In this document: piece by piece, positions 1 through 10,750 of the stretch
Layout of the letters: every line of letters starts with the position of its first letter
Numbering within the stretch: position 1 is the first letter of the stretch
Origin: an uncultured Burkholderiales bacterium
GTDB lineage: Bacteria > Pseudomonadota > Gammaproteobacteria > Burkholderiales > Burkholderiaceae_C
DNA length: 33,511 nucleotides
Assembly: GCA_937864005.1 (NCBI GenBank)
Contig: CALMIL010000121.1
Span: 1-33,511 of the forward strand
Direction: 5' to 3'
The notes under the pieces: model-generated
The model's database searches: none
Seen by the model: the letters and a program-made list of their open reading frames with translations, nothing else
Told to the model about the DNA's origin: nothing
Position numbers and translations under genes: made by a program

Positions 1-2921
<2,921 letters not shown>

Positions 2922-3295
2922 ATGGGGCCGGATTCTCGCGCCAATTCGAGGCGGCGTTCAGGTGGCAGGGTACCCAGGTCATGCCGCGCCAAGCGGTCGC
3001 GCAGCTCGCGATCGGCGCAATCAGGTCAGCAGGTCCGACCAAGCTGCATGATCGTACTGCCGCCGAGACCGGGTCCGGCCGCGCCACGCTGCCGTTGGCG
3101 CGGCCGCGCCCCGGGCACTGTGACGCATTCGCGCCGCGCAAGCGACATCGAATTTGGTGTGTCCGATCTCTACCTTGATGGGAGGATCTCGGCGCGACCC
3201 ATCAACTCGCGCTGTCTGTTCTATGCGAACGCAGATGCATTGACTGAAGAGCACCGCCAGCGGATGTCACAACTCGATCACCTCGGCGCTTGCCG
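2922..3295. other. Intergenic stretch without a recognisable gene
   Basis: This 374-base stretch lies upstream of the 5-oxoprolinase gene and downstream of the 3296-3622 gene. Short frames exist on both strands, but none shows a recognisable domain, signal peptide or convincing ribosome binding site. The 5-oxoprolinase promoter should lie here; no clear -35/-10 pair stands out. Confidence 0.5.
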
Positions 3296-3622
3296 CTATT
3301 CAAGCGCAGGCTTCCCACAAGCCCTTGCGTTGCAGCCGCCACCATCGCCGCCGCCGCTGAAGTCCAGGCCACCGTTGCTGGCCCCAGCAAAGGAAAAGTC
3401 GGTACCGTATCCGGGGATGGCAAGCACTGAAGTTTCCTGTGGCACGAGGGTCATCCGGCTTACTTGTCCCAGTACGGTACCGCATATATTGCAGCCGTCG
3501 CCGTCCATACGCCGTGCGTTTGCTGGCTTGCCATCGGCGTCTGCCGCGTCTGCTATAGCGGGAGCCCAGCAAAGAGCGGCAGCCTCTACCACGATCGCTG
3601 CAGCTCGAGCGATGCGCCTCAT
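3296..3622 (-). CDS. Small exported Cys/Gly-rich protein, unknown function
   Basis: Not a family I recognise. The 108-aa product starts MRRIARAAAIVVEAAALCWA and reads as a Sec signal peptide with probable cleavage after the AIADA region. The mature part is about 80 residues and has two cysteine pairs, CNIC near residue 44 and CNARAC near the C-terminus, around a Gly-rich stretch (FSGGGDGGGC). This suggests a small disulfide-bonded or metal-binding periplasmic protein. Its ATG overlaps the last codon of the upstream gene in an ATGA arrangement, so the two are almost certainly translated together. Base composition is lower in GC than the flanking genes, which suggests a transferred cassette. 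Confidence 0.65.
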   Translation of the reverse strand: MRRIARAAAIVVEAAALCWAPAIADAADADGKPANARRMDGDGCNICGTVLGQVSRMTLVPQETSVLAIPGYGTDFSFAGASNGGLDFSGGGDGGGCNARACGKPALE

Positions 3623-4473
3623 TGGTTGCTCCAGTAGGGTGATGACTTTGCAGTAGCAACCATCTGCTTGCCGGCTGCTTCCGCCTTACGTACTTGTTCG
3701 GGTGTGAGGGACAACTTGAGCGCGTCGAGTACGTCGCTGATATGCCGGGCAGGCTTGCCTGCCTGTGCAATGGACGCCTCGTTCCACGCCACTGCGAACT
3801 CGAGTGCCTTGACTGGATTGGCATCGCCGTCGACGCCGCCCTGCTGATACCACGCGTACGCTGTCGCAAGTGAAGTGATGTCGCCCGATCGGATACCGGC
3901 CTGCACTTGAGTCTTGTAGCGGTCATTGAACGCAGCAACAACGGTTTCGGGGGTGAGATGGGTCCAGCCGAAGCCGTCAGGACCTTCGAACGCGACCGCC
4001 CCGGCGGCTCCGTGAACGCCTGCATCCGCAGCGAGATTGAGGGGCTGCATGCGCGATGCAATTTGTCCTTGGGTAATGTCGCCGCATGCTGCTGCCGGCG
4101 GCGTCCAATGGCGCGCCTTCGCCCACGCCGGGTCCTGAATCGCGTGCACTTCTTGCTCGCGCGACTCAACGCAAGCGCGAATAAGCGTGTACGCCGCAAA
4201 CGCCTTGACGGGTTCGCCACTCTTGATGAGCAAGTCGACCTGCTGTGACTTCGTGAGCGCCGCGCTGGCGACCGGCCGATTGATGACTACTGCCGTGGAT
4301 GCGCCGTCGACAGGGGGCTGTTCGGGCAGTGTGCTTGGCAGGGACGGAAGCAGCGGCTCTTGGCGAGTGACTGTTGCCACATGCCGGGGGGTACATGGAG
4401 CCATTTTGTAGGCCACCGACGCAATCAGCACCACAGCACCAACGACGGCCGAGACCTTGATTTTTCTCTTCAT
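3619..4473 (-). CDS. Membrane-anchored or exported protein of unknown function, first gene of a pair
   Basis: The 284-aa product begins MKRKIKVSAVVGAVVLIASV, a positively charged start followed by one hydrophobic segment (about residues 7-24). It is therefore a single-pass anchor or uncleaved signal with the rest in the periplasm. A Pro-rich linker (about 38-55) precedes a largely helical body with LLIKSGEPVKAFAAYTLIRA (about 81-100) and YAWYQQGGVDGDANPVKALE (about 206-225). These alternate small and aromatic residues like Sel1/TPR-type helical repeats, but no domain can be named with confidence. The ATGA overlap with the 108-aa gene makes a two-gene unit. No strong Shine-Dalgarno sequence is visible before the ATG. 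Codon use is less GC-biased than in neighbours. Confidence 0.7.
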   Translation of the reverse strand: MKRKIKVSAVVGAVVLIASVAYKMAPCTPRHVATVTRQEPLLPSLPSTLPEQPPVDGASTAVVINRPVASAALTKSQQVDLLIKSGEPVKAFAAYTLIRACVESREQEVHAIQDPAWAKARHWTPPAAACGDITQGQIASRMQPLNLAADAGVHGAAGAVAFEGPDGFGWTHLTPETVVAAFNDRYKTQVQAGIRSGDITSLATAYAWYQQGGVDGDANPVKALEFAVAWNEASIAQAGKPARHISDVLDALKLSLTPEQVRKAEAAGKQMVATAKSSPYWSNQ

Positions 4474-4523
4474 GAACTGAAGTTACCCCGTTTTCACGGG
4501 CACCTTACTTGGAGATGCCAAGG

Positions 4524-4557
4524 AGTCCGAATTACCCGGAACCGGACCGTTCGGACT
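4524..4557. promoter_or_regulatory. Inverted repeat in divergent intergenic region, possible operator
   Basis: agtccgaa at 4524-4531 is exactly mirrored by ttcggact at 4550-4557, with an 18-base spacer. It lies between two divergent units (minus gene starting at 4473, DoxX gene starting at 4691). A second near-palindrome around cgaattcg lies about 15 bases to the right. Position and symmetry suit a dimeric regulator site. No T-tract follows, so a terminator is unlikely. Confidence 0.3.
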
Positions 4558-4690
4558 GGCGGGTTGTGAACGAATTCGAACGCTGACATCAAGCCGGCCT
4601 CGCCCGCGTCGTCGCGGCGGCAGCTATCGTTCGGGCGCTGCAAACGACGAAGCCGGCGCACGGCAAATCCCACTCTTTCGGAGTCTCAGC

Positions 4691-5104
4691 ATGAATGATT
4701 CGGTCAGACCACCCCTCGTCCTCGTCGGCCGCGTGCTGCTCGCGCTGATGTTCGTTCTCTCGGGCTTCGGCAAGCTCACCGGCATCGAAGGCACGGCCGG
4801 CTACATCGCCAGCGCCGGACTGCCGATGGCGACGGCGCTGGCCGTCATCGTCGGCCTGCTGGAATTCTTCGGCGGCCTCGCGCTGATGGCCGGCTTTCAC
4901 GCCCGCTGGGCCGCACTCGCGCTCGGCCTGTTCACGCTCGTCGCGAGCCTGCTCTTTCACAACTTCTGGGCGATGCCCGCGGACAAGGCCTTCATGCAGC
5001 AGCTGATGTTCATGAAGAACCTGTCGATCGCCGGCGGCATGTTCGTCGTCGCCGCGCTCGGCGCGGGGCCGCTGAGCGTGGATGCGCGGCGCGCCGCGGG
5101 CTGA
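4691..5104 (+). CDS. DoxX family inner-membrane protein
   Basis: The 137-aa protein has the DoxX layout of four hydrophobic segments. The family signature VGRVLLALMFVLSGFGKL is in the first (about residues 11-28), followed by GLLEFFGGLALMAGF (about 55-70), a third segment LALGLFTLVASLLFHNFWA (about 76-94) and a fourth near the C-terminus (SIAGGMFVVAALGAG). DoxX proteins are small quinone- or redox-associated membrane proteins, some linked to oxidative stress. The specific role here is unknown. A ggagt ribosome site lies seven bases before the ATG. The gene is followed after about 50 bases by the PaiB-like gene. Confidence 0.9.
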   Translation: MNDSVRPPLVLVGRVLLALMFVLSGFGKLTGIEGTAGYIASAGLPMATALAVIVGLLEFFGGLALMAGFHARWAALALGLFTLVASLLFHNFWAMPADKAFMQQLMFMKNLSIAGGMFVVAALGAGPLSVDARRAAG

Positions 5105-5116
5105 ACGAAGCGGGCG

Positions 5117-5146
5117 TTGCACCGCGCATCGCGTCGCCGCTAAGAT
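5117..5146 (+). promoter_or_regulatory. Candidate sigma70 promoter for paiB
   Basis: ttgcac (5117-5122) and taagat (5141-5146) are separated by 18 bases, a plausible -35/-10 pair. Transcription would begin near 5152-5154, only a few bases before the paiB ATG at 5158. No Shine-Dalgarno sequence lies in between, so the message may be nearly leaderless. Confidence 0.35.
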
Positions 5147-5157
5147 GCTGCGACGCC

Positions 5158-5811
5158 ATGTACCTTCCGAGCCACTTCGAAGAGACCCGCCGCGACGTGC
5201 TGGCCGCACTCGTCGCCAGCCAGCCGCTGGGCACGCTCGTCACGCAGGACCTGAGCGGCGCGCTGCAGGCCGATCCGATTCCGTTCGTGCTCGACCCTGA
5301 CCCCGCGCCGCACGGCACGCTGCGCGGCCACGTCGCGCGCGCCAACCCGCTGTGGCGCGAGACGCGCGCCGATGTCGATGCGCTCGTCGTCTTCCATGGC
5401 GCGCAAGGCTATGTCAGCCCGAACTGGTACCCGAGCAAGGCGGAGCACGGCAAGGCGGTGCCGACGTGGAACTACATCGTCGTCCAGGCGCGCGGCAGGC
5501 TGCGCGCGATCGACGACCGCGAGTGGCTGCGCGACTTCGTCACGCGCCTGACCGAGCGCTACGAGGCCCGCCAGACAAAGCCCTGGCATGTGAGCGACGC
5601 ACCAGCCGACTACCTCGAGGCGATGCTCGGCGCGATCGTCGGCATCGAGATCGAACTTGCCGCGCTCGTCGGCAAATGGAAAGCGAGCCAGAATCGCAGC
5701 GCCGCCGACCGCGCCGGCGTGGTCGCCGGATTGACGGCGCTAGCGGCGCGCGATGCCGATGCGCCGGCCGCGGCTCTGGCCGCTGCGATGGGCGCGCCTG
5801 CCGGCGGCTGA
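5158..5811 (+). CDS. paiB: PaiB-like FMN-binding negative transcriptional regulator family protein
   Basis: The 217-aa protein matches the FMN_bind_2/PaiB family from its first residues (MYLPSHFEETRRDVLAALVA). It has the family block QADPIPFVLDP (about 38-48), LRGHVARANPLWRE (about 55-68), and AYVSPNWYPSK-type flavin-pocket sequence (GYVSPNWYPSK, about 83-93) followed by VPTWNYIVVQARG. Bacillus PaiB is a regulator of degradative enzymes and sporulation; homologues have a split-barrel FMN fold and their role in proteobacteria is unclear. No ribosome site precedes the ATG; a candidate promoter ends 11 bases upstream. Confidence 0.88.
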   Translation: MYLPSHFEETRRDVLAALVASQPLGTLVTQDLSGALQADPIPFVLDPDPAPHGTLRGHVARANPLWRETRADVDALVVFHGAQGYVSPNWYPSKAEHGKAVPTWNYIVVQARGRLRAIDDREWLRDFVTRLTERYEARQTKPWHVSDAPADYLEAMLGAIVGIEIELAALVGKWKASQNRSAADRAGVVAGLTALAARDADAPAAALAAAMGAPAGG

Positions 5812-5948
5812 AATCGGCCCGGCGGCGCACAATCGATCCCGCCGCAGTGCCCCCGGTCAACCGCCGAGGCGGCTCGCGCATTGATTACCGAGCGGCGGCA
5901 CGGTGCGTGATGCCGCACCGGCTCATCTCGATCGAAAGGACAGTGACC

Positions 5949-6230
5949 ATGAGAAAGCTCCTCCTCGCCTCTGCCGCCGCGGCGGTATACGGCCTTGCCG
6001 CCCTCGCCCCGGTGCACGGGGCGACCGATGCCCAGAAGAAGGCCGCGGCCGAGAAGTGGCAGGAAAAGACGCCCGAGGAAAAGGCCGCCGCCGAGGCCAA
6101 GATGAAGGCCAAGTACGACGCGATGACGCCCGACGAGAAGAAGGAGTTCGCCGCCAAGCATCCGAGGGCGGCGAAGAAGATGGACGCCGCCCCGGCAGCG
6201 CCGACGGCCGCGGCATCCGCGACGAAGTAG
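5949..6230 (+). CDS. Small Lys/Ala-rich exported protein
   Basis: The 93-aa product starts at an ATG preceded by aaagga: MRKLLLASAAAAVYGLAALA is a signal peptide, likely cleaved after PVHGA. The mature 65-70 residues are almost all Ala, Lys, Glu, Asp and Met, with repeated units of the type KTPEEKAAAE and MTPDEKKEFAAK, predicting one long charged helix. It ends in an Ala/Pro-rich tail. Similar tiny periplasmic helical proteins are common in betaproteobacteria but have no assigned function. The ORF can be extended upstream, but only this start gives a signal peptide. Confidence 0.7.
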   Translation: MRKLLLASAAAAVYGLAALAPVHGATDAQKKAAAEKWQEKTPEEKAAAEAKMKAKYDAMTPDEKKEFAAKHPRAAKKMDAAPAAPTAAASATK

Positions 6231-6281
6231 ATTCGACGGCCCCGGCACGCAGCCCTGCGGGCCAGGCGTTGCGGCGGCAGC

Positions 6282-6740
6282 CTAGCCTTCGTCGTCGCCG
6301 GTTGCCGCCTTGATGATCAGCACCGGTATCGGCGACAGTGCGAGCACCTTCGTCGCGACGCTGCCGATCACCAGCTTGGCGACGCCGGTGCGGCCGTGCG
6401 AGCTCATGACGATGAGATCGGCGCCGCTGGTCTGCGCCGCGCTGACGATGCCGCGGGCCGGCTGATCGTCCTCGACGAGCAGGGTCTCGAACGCGACGCC
6501 GGCCGCCTTCGCTTCCTCGCAGATTCGATCGATCGCTGCCGTGCCCTGCGCGCGCGGCGCAGCCATATCCCGCTGCCGGCCCGCGGTATTGGCCTGCCCG
6601 ATGCCGGCGAAGGCGTAGACATCCTGCACATAGACGACGGCGATGCTCGCCGACGCGAGCCTGGCCAGCGGCAGCGCGCGCAAGGCACCGATGAGCGAGA
6701 CATCCGAGCCATCGGTCGGAACCAGAATCTTTCGAAACAT
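6282..6740 (-). CDS. Universal stress protein (UspA family), single domain
   Basis: The 152-aa protein has the full UspA fold: MFRKILVPTDGSDVS at the start, VVYVQDVYAF after the first helix, and the nucleotide-binding signature SSHGRTGVAKLVIGS near residues 113-127, closing with SPIPVLIIK. The G-2x-G-9x-G-S pattern is largely kept (SHG, then GS), so ATP binding is plausible. The start is supported by gaggag upstream on the minus strand. It is convergent with the 93-aa exported protein gene and stands alone, probably under stress control like the two other Usp genes of the window. Confidence 0.93.
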   Translation of the reverse strand: MFRKILVPTDGSDVSLIGALRALPLARLASASIAVVYVQDVYAFAGIGQANTAGRQRDMAAPRAQGTAAIDRICEEAKAAGVAFETLLVEDDQPARGIVSAAQTSGADLIVMSSHGRTGVAKLVIGSVATKVLALSPIPVLIIKAATGDDEG

Positions 6741-6791
6741 CGCAGGACTCCTCGTGCACGTGGTGAAAGCGCCGCGGCGGCAGCGGCGATC

Positions 6792-7352
6792 TTAAGCGGC
6801 GGACGGGTTCGGCGGATAGTCGATGCGCGTGCCGCGCACGCGAGCGAAAGGCGTCAGCTTGTGCGGCTGCAGGCGCGCCGGGCCGACGATCTCGCACGCC
6901 GGCACGCCGTGCACCAGGAGCGCATCGGCGATCAGCGAACGATGGCAGCGCCACGGCACCGCCTCGGCGCACATCAGCGCGACGCGCTCGCACCGCGCCA
7001 GTTCGATCAGGCCGATCAGTTCCTGCTCGAACACCGCGCCCTGCATGTAGTCGGCATAGCCGCGGAACGAAAGGTTGCGCCAGCCGGTATTCGGCGATCC
7101 GGGCGTCGCCTGCCGAAAGCCGCCGAGGCCCGGCGCGTGCGCATAGCCGACCCCTGCCGCGGCAAGGCTCGCGGCAAGCGCGTCGGCGTCGAACTGCGGG
7201 TTGTGCCGGGATCGCGGCACGGTGCGCACATCGAACAGCAGCGTCACGGCGTGACCGGTGAGCAGGGCGATGAACTTCTCGATGTGCCGCGTCGAATGGC
7301 CGACCGTCAGCACCTGGCATGGCGCCCGCGCCGCGCGCATCGGCTCAGGCAT
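6792..7352 (-). CDS. DUF488 family protein
   Basis: Starting at the ATG at 7352 (MPEPMRAARAPCQVLTVGHS) the product is 186 aa. It shows the DUF488 hallmarks: LTVGHSTR near the N-terminus, LFDVRTVPRSRHNPQFD, then YAHAPGLGGFR, and MCAEAVPWRCHRSLIADAL near residue 140. The family is cytoplasmic and of unknown biochemical role; the conserved Cys/His block suggests a catalytic or metal site. Its start overlaps the end of the uracil-DNA glycosylase gene by eight bases, so the two are translationally coupled. A longer frame to 7442 exists, but its extra residues are low-complexity overlap. Confidence 0.87.
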   Translation of the reverse strand: MPEPMRAARAPCQVLTVGHSTRHIEKFIALLTGHAVTLLFDVRTVPRSRHNPQFDADALAASLAAAGVGYAHAPGLGGFRQATPGSPNTGWRNLSFRGYADYMQGAVFEQELIGLIELARCERVALMCAEAVPWRCHRSLIADALLVHGVPACEIVGPARLQPHKLTPFARVRGTRIDYPPNPSAA

Positions 7353-8004
7353 GCTGCTTGCCGAGCAGCCGGCGCACGCTGCGCTGCAACTGCGGCAGCA
7401 CCTCGCCGTCGAACCAGGGGTTCGCCTTGAACCACGCGACATTGCGCGGCGAAGGATGCGGCAGCGGGATGATGTGCGGTGCGAGCGCCCGCCAGTCGCG
7501 CATCGTCGCCGTCAGCGAGATGTGGCCGGCGCGCTTCAGAAAGCGGGCCTGCGCGTAGCCGCCGACGAGCAGCGTCAGTTCGATGTGCGGCATCTGCGCC
7601 AGCAGCCGGTCGTGCCACAGCGGGGCGCACTCGCGCCTGGGCGGCAGGTCGCCGCTCGCGCCCCGGCCCGGATAGCAAAAGCCCATCGGCATGATCGCGA
7701 TCCGGCTCGCATCGTAGAACTCGCTCGCCGCGATCCCCATCCAGGCGCGCAGACGCTCGCCGCTGGCGTCGCTCCAGGGGATGCCGCTTGCGTGGACCTT
7801 GGCGCCGGGCGCCTGGCCGACGATCAGGATGCGCGCCGAGGCGCCCGCCTGCAGCACCGGACGCGGCCCGAGCGGCAACTGCGCGGCGCAGACGCGGCAG
7901 GCGCGCACCGCACGCAGCAGTTCGTCCAGGCGCTCTTCACCCGCGCGCCCGCACGCCCCGGCACCGGACGGGCCTGCGCCCTGCCCGGATAAAGCGCCGG
8001 GCAT
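7345..8004 (-). CDS. Uracil-DNA glycosylase family protein
   Basis: The product excises uracil (or a related damaged base) from DNA in the UDG superfamily. From the ATG at 8004 it is 219 aa. The water-activating motif ILIVGQAPG is at about residues 59-67, then GIPWSDASGERLRAWMGI, RIAIMPMGFCYPGRG, and the DNA-minor-groove motif LPHPSPRNVAWFK near the C-terminus. The CRVC pair (36 and 39) recalls the Fe-S cysteines of type 4/5 enzymes, but I do not see a complete four-Cys set, so the exact type is unsure. A frame open to 8118 adds 38 unsupported residues. It is coupled to the downstream DUF488 gene. Confidence 0.85.
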   Translation of the reverse strand: MPGALSGQGAGPSGAGACGRAGEERLDELLRAVRACRVCAAQLPLGPRPVLQAGASARILIVGQAPGAKVHASGIPWSDASGERLRAWMGIAASEFYDASRIAIMPMGFCYPGRGASGDLPPRRECAPLWHDRLLAQMPHIELTLLVGGYAQARFLKRAGHISLTATMRDWRALAPHIIPLPHPSPRNVAWFKANPWFDGEVLPQLQRSVRRLLGKQHA

Positions 8005-8243
8005 CAACTTCGTCACTCTGCCAACTCCTGCTGCAGCAAGGACCGCACGCCGAGTATGTGCGGTTTTGCGGCGGCCTGCGGAGCCCGCTGCTGCCGGCCC
8101 CCTTCGCCGTGTTGACAAGCACCGCCCTCATCGAACCGGCAGCGATCCCGCACGCAGGGTCAGACCTTCGCGGTTGACGCCGGGACGCGATCGGACATCG
8201 CCGGGCTGTTAGGCTCGGCGCAGTGACCGCAGGAGCCAGCCTC

Positions 8244-9137
8244 ATGAGCCCGCTGAAGAATATCCTCGTCGCCACCGACATGTCGGGCCCGGCCCAGCAG
8301 GCAGCCGATCGCGCCGCCGGGCTGGCGAAGATGTCGGGCTCGCCCTTGCGGCTGGTGCATGTGCTCGGCGCCGGCGTCGCCGCCCAATTGCAGAGCCTGA
8401 TCGGCCTGGGCAGCGAGCTCGAAGCCAAGCTCGTCGAGGCGACGCGGCTGGAACTGCAGACACTTGCCGAACGCCTGGCCGCGGAATACGAAGTGCAGGC
8501 CGACGCCGCGCTGCTGCAAGGCAGCGTCGCCGACGAGGTCACGCGCACGGCCGACGCGATGGCCGCCGATCTGGTCGTGCTCGGCGCCCGCGGCAAGGGC
8601 TTTCTGCGCCGTCTGATGCTCGGCTCGACCGCGGAGCGGCTGCTGCGCAAGTCGACGCGGCCGATGCTCGTCGTCAAGCAGCGCGCGCACGAGCCGTACC
8701 GGCGCGTCCTGGTGGCGGTCGATTTCTCGGCCTGGTCGGCCCCGCTCGTCGAGCTGGCGCGCAGGGTCGCGCCGGGCGCGCAGATCGTCCTGCTCAGCGC
8801 GTACGACGTGCCGTTCGAAGGCAAGCTGCGCTACGCGAGCGTGCCCGACGCGACGATCAATCACTATCGCGAACAGGCCTGGCAGGCGGCCGAGCGTCAG
8901 CTCCATGCGCTTGCGGCGCGCGCCGGCCTCGGACCCGGGCAATGGACGCCCTGCCTGCCGCGCGGCGATCCATCGCTTGCCATCGTCGAGAACGAACTGG
9001 AATACGGCTGCGACCTGGTCGTCGTCGGCAAGCATGGCCAGAATATGGCCGAAGAACTGCTGCTCGGCAGTGTCACCTCGCACGTGCTCGCCGAATCGGC
9101 GGGCGACGTGCTCGTATCCACCGCGACGTCCGCCTGA
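8244..9137 (+). CDS. Tandem universal stress protein (two UspA domains)
   Basis: The 297-aa product from the ATG at 8244 (aggag eight bases upstream) has two UspA domains. Domain 1 (about 1-145) runs from MSPLKNILVATDMSGPA to GARGKGFLRRLMLGSTAERL and RPMLVVKQ. Domain 2 (about 150-297) runs from YRRVLVAVDFSAWSAPLVEL to GKHGQNMAEELLLGSVTSHV. Domain 1 keeps the G-x-x-G...GS nucleotide pattern; domain 2 carries a variant (KHGQ). It precedes the phospholipase D gene by about 65 bases on the same strand, suggesting co-expression as part of a membrane/general stress response. A GTG at 8223 is a less likely start. Confidence 0.93.
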   Translation: MSPLKNILVATDMSGPAQQAADRAAGLAKMSGSPLRLVHVLGAGVAAQLQSLIGLGSELEAKLVEATRLELQTLAERLAAEYEVQADAALLQGSVADEVTRTADAMAADLVVLGARGKGFLRRLMLGSTAERLLRKSTRPMLVVKQRAHEPYRRVLVAVDFSAWSAPLVELARRVAPGAQIVLLSAYDVPFEGKLRYASVPDATINHYREQAWQAAERQLHALAARAGLGPGQWTPCLPRGDPSLAIVENELEYGCDLVVVGKHGQNMAEELLLGSVTSHVLAESAGDVLVSTATSA

Positions 9138-9201
9138 TGCCGCCCGGCGGGTGCCTTCGGCAGCGTGCCGCAGCGACGCGGGGCCCTTTGCGCCGGACCG
9201 C

Positions 9202-10734
9202 ATGAACGCCCTGACGCGACTCGCCGCGCTGCTGGGCCTGCCGACCCTGCCGCGGCTCGCGGCGCACGCCGCATCGCCCAGCGTCGAAGATACCGACGCG
9301 ACCCGGCTCGGACGCGCCACGGAACGCCTCGAGCGCTTGCACCCGGGGCAATCCGGCGTCCTGGCGCTGACGGAGGGCCATGACGCCTTCGCGACGCGCA
9401 TGCTGCTTGCCGAGGCGGCCGAATCGAGCCTGGACGTGCAGTACTACATCTGGCACCCCGATCTGACCGGAACGCTGCTGATGCGGGCGCTGCATCGCGC
9501 CGCCGAGCGCGGCGTGCGCGTGCGCCTGCTGCTGGACGACAACAATACGCGCGGTATGGACGCCGGACTGTGCGCGCTCGACAGCCATCCGAACGTCGAG
9601 GTGCGGCTTTTCAACCCGTTCGTGCAGCGCGACTGGCGCTGGCTCGGCTATCTGACCGACTTCGGCCGGCTCAACCGGCGCATGCACAACAAGTCCTTCA
9701 CCGCCGACCGCCAGGTCACGATCGTCGGCGGGCGCAATGTCGGGGACGAATATTTCGATGCCGGCCAGGAGATCTCCTTCGTCGACATGGACGTGCTCGC
9801 GGTGGGCGCCGTCGTGCCCGATGTCTGCGCCGACTTCGAGCGCTACTGGACGAGCGCGTCGGCCTATCCGATCGCATCGCTGCTGCCCCGGCCGGACCCG
9901 GATGCGCTGGCGCGGACCCTCGAGAGAGAGGACCGGATCTGCGAGAGCCCGGCCGCGGCGCCGTATCGAGAAGCCCTGGCTCGCTCAGACCACATCCAGC
10001 GTCTGGCCGCGGTGGAGCTCGCGCTCGAGTGGACCGATGTCAAGCTGGTGAGCGACAGCCCGGCCAAGGTGCTCGGCAAGGCAAGAAAGCGCGAGTGGCT
10101 GGCGCGGCGGCTGGGCGAAGTGCTCGGTGCGCCGCGCAAGGAACTGCTCCTGGTCTCGCCCTATTTCGTGCCCACGGCGAGCGGCGCGGCGGCGCTCGGC
10201 GCCCAGGCCGCGGGCGGCGTCGCGGTCAGCGTGCTGACGAACTCGCTCGCCGCGACCGACGTGCCGGTCGTCCATGCCGGCTATGCGAAGCGCCGCCGCG
10301 CGCTGCTGCGCAGCGGGCTGCGCCTCTTCGAACTCAAGCCCGACGGCATCGCGCCGCGATCGTCGCGCACCTTCTTTCGCAGGCTGACGGGCAGTTCCAG
10401 CGCAAGTCTGCACGCGAAGACATTTGCCGTCGATGGCGAGCGCATCTTCGTCGGTTCGTTCAACCTCGACCCGCGCTCCGCGGCCCTGAATACCGAATCC
10501 GGATTCGTGATCGAAAGCAGGCGGATGGCCGCACAGATCGGCGCCGCGTTCGAGCATGAACTGGCGGCCCAGAGCTATGCGCTGCGCCTGGACGGCGCGG
10601 GCCGCATCGAATGGCAGGACCGCGCGACACCCGACGGGCCGGCGCGCATTCATCATCACGAGCCGCAGACGTCCGCCGGCAAGCGCGCCCTGGTCTGGCT
10701 GATCTCGTGGCTGCCGATCGAATGGCTGCTGTAA
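9202..10734 (+). CDS. Phospholipase D family protein, ClsC-like cardiolipin synthase
   Basis: The 510-aa protein has two HKD catalytic motifs: RMHNKSFTAD (His162, Lys164, Asp169) followed by VTIVGGRNVGDEYFDAG, and SLHAKTFAVD (His404, Lys406, Asp411) followed by FVGSFNLDPRS. An N-terminal hydrophobic stretch (LAALLGLPTL) may act as a membrane signal. Spacing and motif text match the ClsC/YmdC branch of cardiolipin synthases, which join phosphatidylglycerol with phosphatidylethanolamine at the inner membrane. ClsC in E. coli needs YmdB, which is not seen here. The ATG at 9202 was preferred over the long upstream frame, which overlaps the Usp gene. It ends 16 bases from the convergent acnA end. 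Confidence 0.9.
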   Translation: MNALTRLAALLGLPTLPRLAAHAASPSVEDTDATRLGRATERLERLHPGQSGVLALTEGHDAFATRMLLAEAAESSLDVQYYIWHPDLTGTLLMRALHRAAERGVRVRLLLDDNNTRGMDAGLCALDSHPNVEVRLFNPFVQRDWRWLGYLTDFGRLNRRMHNKSFTADRQVTIVGGRNVGDEYFDAGQEISFVDMDVLAVGAVVPDVCADFERYWTSASAYPIASLLPRPDPDALARTLEREDRICESPAAAPYREALARSDHIQRLAAVELALEWTDVKLVSDSPAKVLGKARKREWLARRLGEVLGAPRKELLLVSPYFVPTASGAAALGAQAAGGVAVSVLTNSLAATDVPVVHAGYAKRRRALLRSGLRLFELKPDGIAPRSSRTFFRRLTGSSSASLHAKTFAVDGERIFVGSFNLDPRSAALNTESGFVIESRRMAAQIGAAFEHELAAQSYALRLDGAGRIEWQDRATPDGPARIHHHEPQTSAGKRALVWLISWLPIEWLL

Positions 10735-10750
10735 CGGCCCACGCCCCGCT

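Noticed and set aside
3300..4220. 306-codon minus-strand frame over the exported cassette
   Set aside because: It is Arg/Ser-rich without motifs, while the two alternative frames each begin with a signal or membrane segment and overlap as ATGA.
10735..10750. Bidirectional terminator between the convergent phospholipase and acnA genes
   Set aside because: The gap is only 16 bases and contains no stem or T-run.
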